From Glandiceps talaboti (Eukaryota; Hemichordata; Enteropneusta; Spengelidae): a stretch of DNA of 64,000 nucleotides. Positions 60,773 to 64,000 of the stretch are shown here, piece by piece (positions within the stretch are counted from its first letter, which is position 1; the number at the start of each line of letters is the position of its first letter). The notes under the pieces are model-generated. The model did no database searches and was not told where the DNA came from. It saw only the letters and a list, made by a program, of their open reading frames with translations. A program made the position numbers and the translations under genes. Where the stretch lies: contig NC_135570.1 in assembly GCF_964340395.1 (NCBI RefSeq), forward strand, positions 15,132,822 through 15,196,821, written 5' to 3'.

Positions 60773-61655
60773 GTATTCTGATTTTAGCCACAACTGGAGT
60801 GGCTCCTCTCTATTCACCGTTCCCCACACTCACTCTGCCTCACAACAACCTGCCTAGACTCTCTCAAGTCCTCGAAGCTTCGCCTAACACATCAACAAAA
60901 GGTTAGCCCTATTAGATCGATGAGGGCGCACAGTACAGGGCTAGGGATCCTGGGATACTAGTATACGAGTACAATTATGCAGTAGATACATACAAAACAA
61001 TCCAAGTTTTAGCTATTTATGCTGTGAGGACTGCGAGAGAGTCTACAACCTGCCTAGCCACAGTGTTACTTATCTGAGTACACTGACGTCATTTCGTAAC
61101 ATGCACCTCACGTATGATCTCGTTCTCGTGAATCGCGCGATTGTTGTTTTGCGTCAACAGCGTCACTCTGCACCCAACCCCTCCTCAAGAAAAACAAGTG
61201 TATATTTGAAGGGTACAGAAATAGAATGTAAAAGTTTCGGTTGCTTATTAGTATCATGAAAAATGACTAAATAGTCAGACACGCTGTGTATATAATGTCG
61301 TCGACGCGTCACGTGCATCATCACGTGATTGACAAAAGGGTATTCCCCAAGAATGAGTCGATGGAAAGCCCCTGTATGTGTATGCAATAACATAGCGTCA
61401 CGTATTTTCCCCAGTTGTGAATTTTCAGAACGAAACAGCACAACTATTTTGCCCGCGATTACTTTAGTTTTGGAAATGATCTCAGACTTTCTCTGGAAAT
61501 TTCTCTGCTAATGAACTGGTTACACAAGAGGTCGAAACTACGTTCAATTTAATGACTTTTCGAGACACAAACGTGTACTACTACTACAAAAAGAGTTGTT
61601 GAACATTTCAAATGTTTTAGTGTTGGATATCTTTGCGGAATATAGGCGTACCACG

Positions 61656-62078
61656 ATGTCGGAATACAGTCAACAATTATCACTGCGACTTGCTAGTGTT
61701 ACAGCTGAGCTTGGTTCGTTAAAACAAAGGCAACCGAAACTGGATAACTTGACACGGGTTCTACATGAAATGAATACGGACAAAGTACGGCTGCTGGAAC
61801 ATATCGAGTTTTTAAACCAAGACCTTGAAATGAGTCGAATTCAACTAGCCAGTGCTTTGAAACAAAAAGCCAACAAAACTGAAGAGTCAGGAGAGGACAG
61901 CTTACAGAAAAAACTGCAGACCGAAAGCATAAATCCAGTGGACAGTCTATCACCAGCAAAATTAGTCGTGCAAGGAAATTCTCATGAACTTCTGGAAAAC
62001 CTCATACGGGAATTGAATCTTTGTAAACAACAATTACAAAAGATGCTCGATGGAAAAATTGATATCAGAACATTTCTT
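61656..62078 (+). CDS. First coding exon of a coiled-coil protein (partial, 141 codons)
   Basis: The frame begins MSEYSQQLSLRLASVTAELG and runs to ..GKIDIRTFL, where a strong donor (CTT|GTAAGTT) lies at 62079. Two segments show heptad-like spacing of L/I/V: residues about 5-70 (LASVTAELGSLKQ, NLTRVLHEMNTDKVRLLEHI, FLNQDLEMSRIQLAS) and about 107-135 (LLENLIRELNLCKQQLQKM). A polar Ser/Glu/Lys linker separates them. An upstream in-frame ATG at 61596 would add 20 residues and cannot be excluded. The remaining exons probably lie beyond 64000 or were not recognised in 62.1-64.0 kb. Many cytoskeletal or ciliary proteins look like this, and I cannot name the family. Confidence 0.65.
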
Positions 62079-63304
62079 GTAAGTTCATTTGTGTCAATGC
62101 TAATGTTAACTTGTTTCGTAGATTTAAGATACTTCTCAATATGAGAGTAAGTTTTCAGGTAGAGGTGAGATGAAGAGTTGTTACTATCTGATGTTTTCCT
62201 TCAAGATAAGATACTAAAATACATTGTAGATGTGGATGATGAAGAGTGTGTACACCATATGGTATCATCATTTTGGCTTGGTGATTTTGAAACCATGTAC
62301 CAGTAGTACAGTAATTATCTAATAGTATCAACTTCCTCCTCCTTCTTCTCCTCCTCCTCCTCCTCCTCCTCCTCCTCCTCCTCCTCCTCATCATCATCAT
62401 CATCATCATCATCATTGCCATCACCACCACCATCATCACCACCACCATCATCACTGCCGCTACCACCACCATCATCACCACCGCTACCACCACCACCACC
62501 ACCACCATCATCACCCCCACTACCATCATCACCATCATCATCACGAGTCATCAAAGACAGTCATCATCATCATCATTATTATCATCATCATCTCTTTAAT
62601 TACAACACCATGGCACCATCCGTTTAAAATTATTTCATCATCATCATCATGATTGTCATCACCATGGGATGATGATGCTATCACAGAATGCCCACTTTAT
62701 TGACAATAACTTGTCTATTTGATAAGTTGCCAATCATGTATTCACATGATACACGATATTGCTAGGCGTGACAGATGTGTGTCCTTGTAAAGGAGGAAAA
62801 TCTTTGGGAGCTAATCATGCAGAGATGATCAATCACATGTAATGAGGTCAACAACCGTAACTTCATACCATTCCGATGATGTCACCAGTAAACCTAGCCA
62901 ATGTGAAATTAAATGTGACAGTTCATACAACAGTCAGGACATTGTATATCAAATGTGGGTGGCAACTAAGGGGGAATGTTGACTCTACTGTGACTTATTT
63001 CTCAGTATTGTTACCTTTGTACTTTACTATTATTACATTATTCCTGTCTCACACCCAAATACTTCACCAATATTGCATGTTACTGACTTTTTCAGATCAG
63101 TTTAACCACCTACAGTACACATATCAGAACTGAGTTGAAACCCAACTCACATGAAAATAGTTACCCCATAGGCAGATGATAAAAACTCCATTGTTCACAG
63201 AGTCTAGAGTTTCAAGGTCTTACAATGCCCAATGAATTATTGGTTTGGTAGTCGGTTTTACTTCCTCATCAGATCTGTGTAGACTTCATTCAGGATGTTG
63301 AGCA
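62079..63304. other. Intronic or intergenic, mostly simple repeats
   Basis: No recognisable exon. Dominated by the CCT/CAT trinucleotide tract and ATC-rich sequence up to about 62680. Confidence 0.5.
62335..62580. repeat. (CCT)n/(CAT)n trinucleotide repeat
   Basis: (CTC)n from about 62335, then (ATC)n and mixed CAC/CAT triplets. Open frames on both strands (poly-Glu/Asp/Gly, poly-Arg/Met/Val, poly-Pro/Ser) are repeat translations. Confidence 0.95.
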
Positions 63305-63513
63305 CATAGGGGCGTTGTTTTCCAGGTCTACAGACTAAATATAACAACCTTTTGATTATATATTCCTACATGTACAGGGAAAGAGACTATATTTCTTCAT
63401 AGTATAGAGATTGATACATTTGTAGCAGCAAGATTCGTACGATATTTTCCTAAGAAAACGGCATTCTAAGCAATAAGTAAACAACAATCTATGATATATT
63501 ACACGCCTCTGTG
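63305..63513 (-). mobile_element. hAT-like MITE, copy 3, with perfect 8-bp TSD
   Basis: 209 bp. The ends are CATAGGGGCG and CGCCTCTGTG. GTTGAGCA lies at 63297-63304 and 63514-63521. The reverse complement aligns closely to 33196-33428 (TCTTAGGAAAATATCGTACG, AATCTTGCTGCTACAAATGT). The inner part of the 63305-side terminal repeat is deleted. Confidence 0.88.
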
Positions 63514-63521
63514 GTTGAGCA

Positions 63522-64000
63522 TACTTTCAACAAAAGGTTGGGGAAGAGTCAAGAATCTTTTTAAGTCTGTACAAGTCATTTTTCATCATTTTCATGATAC
63601 AAAAGCAAAATTATTGTAATCTCGTAACGCTACCCACAAAGAAATCATGATGTTTTAGTGCAATACCACTGCACACAACCAGCAAAGATTCAACAAACTG
63701 TATCACCTAATATGAAGTGTTTACATGTACATCGTACATGTTTGTTTTTAAATGACTATTTATGGATATTAAGAATTGACATTGATGGTAACTTAGTTAA
63801 ATTCCGTCCAGAGATGGTAGCTACTTATAATATTCATATTAGTAATTATGTGTAAAGATGGTAATCTGCATAACATGATGTACAGTACTGTACCACAGGG
63901 AAAATAAGACTACTTCTGAAAGACATTTTGTAAAAAGTCTACAGAATGAATGTCTTAGAGTTAGTAAAGCAGACTAAGCATATTTATAAGTAAATATGAA
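63522..64000. other. No feature recognised
   Basis: AT-rich. A 65-codon plus-strand frame (63658-63855) has no splice or family support. Confidence 0.5.

Noticed and set aside
61163-61441. 92-codon minus-strand ORF upstream of the coiled-coil exon
   Set aside because: No family features or splice context; more likely promoter DNA of the neighbouring gene.
62155-62554. Poly-Asp/Glu/Gly and poly-Arg ORFs
   Set aside because: Translation of CCT/CAT trinucleotide repeats on both strands.
1-64000. CRISPR arrays, bacterial operons, riboswitches or tRNA genes
   Set aside because: Direct repeats are contiguous satellites without unique spacers. The gene structures are eukaryotic, and no tRNA-like cloverleaf was recognised by eye.

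Overview
The window looks like nuclear DNA of an invertebrate animal. It is AT-rich, with long introns that use GT..AG sites (often GTAAGT donors), sparse genes, many mini- and microsatellites, and several families of short inverted-repeat elements. The exact phylum cannot be fixed from this sequence. A marine invertebrate (lophotrochozoan or non-vertebrate deuterostome) would fit, but that is a guess. Most open frames are chance or repeat-derived. The real genes are split, so I rebuilt them by matching protein similarity to splice sites and intron phase.

Layout. 1-7.4 kb holds no recognised gene but has a 65-bp satellite and an inverted-repeat element with a flanking 8-bp repeat. 7,453-14,937 (minus) is a complete four-exon gene for a sphingomyelin-synthase-related (SMSr/SAMD8-type) membrane phosphotransferase of 341 aa. 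15-35 kb is a gene desert with minisatellites, foldback elements and two hAT-like MITEs, each with a perfect 8-bp target-site duplication.

The centrepiece is 35,023-47,912. This is a 12.9-kb DNA transposon bounded by inverted repeats of about 125 bp and a perfect 8-bp target-site duplication (TGTATTGC). It carries two convergent multi-exon genes, both still open. On the minus strand, starting just inside the right inverted repeat, is an eight-exon KDZ-superfamily transposase (864 aa) with SWIM-like and CxC cysteine clusters and a plausible D455/D763/E822 triad. On the plus strand is a four-exon, 385-aa protein with a divergent NRF1 (EWG/P3A2)-type DNA-binding domain. A KDZ transposon carrying an NRF1-family gene is unknown to me and is the strongest candidate for an undescribed system. 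The NRF1-like protein may bind the element's subterminal repeats or promoters, or may be a captured host regulator.

48-53.3 kb is dominated by tandem arrays: a 39-bp unit of about 23 copies, a degenerate unit of about 120-180 bp, and a unit of about 88 bp. 53.3-54.1 kb has a single-exon minus-strand ORF that starts beside a TATA box (unknown product). 56,909-59,419 (plus) is a seven-exon gene for an unrecognised 243-aa Ser/Thr/Pro-rich, basic-tailed protein. 61,656-62,078 is the first coding exon of a coiled-coil protein. The last 2 kb hold trinucleotide repeats and a third hAT-like MITE copy.
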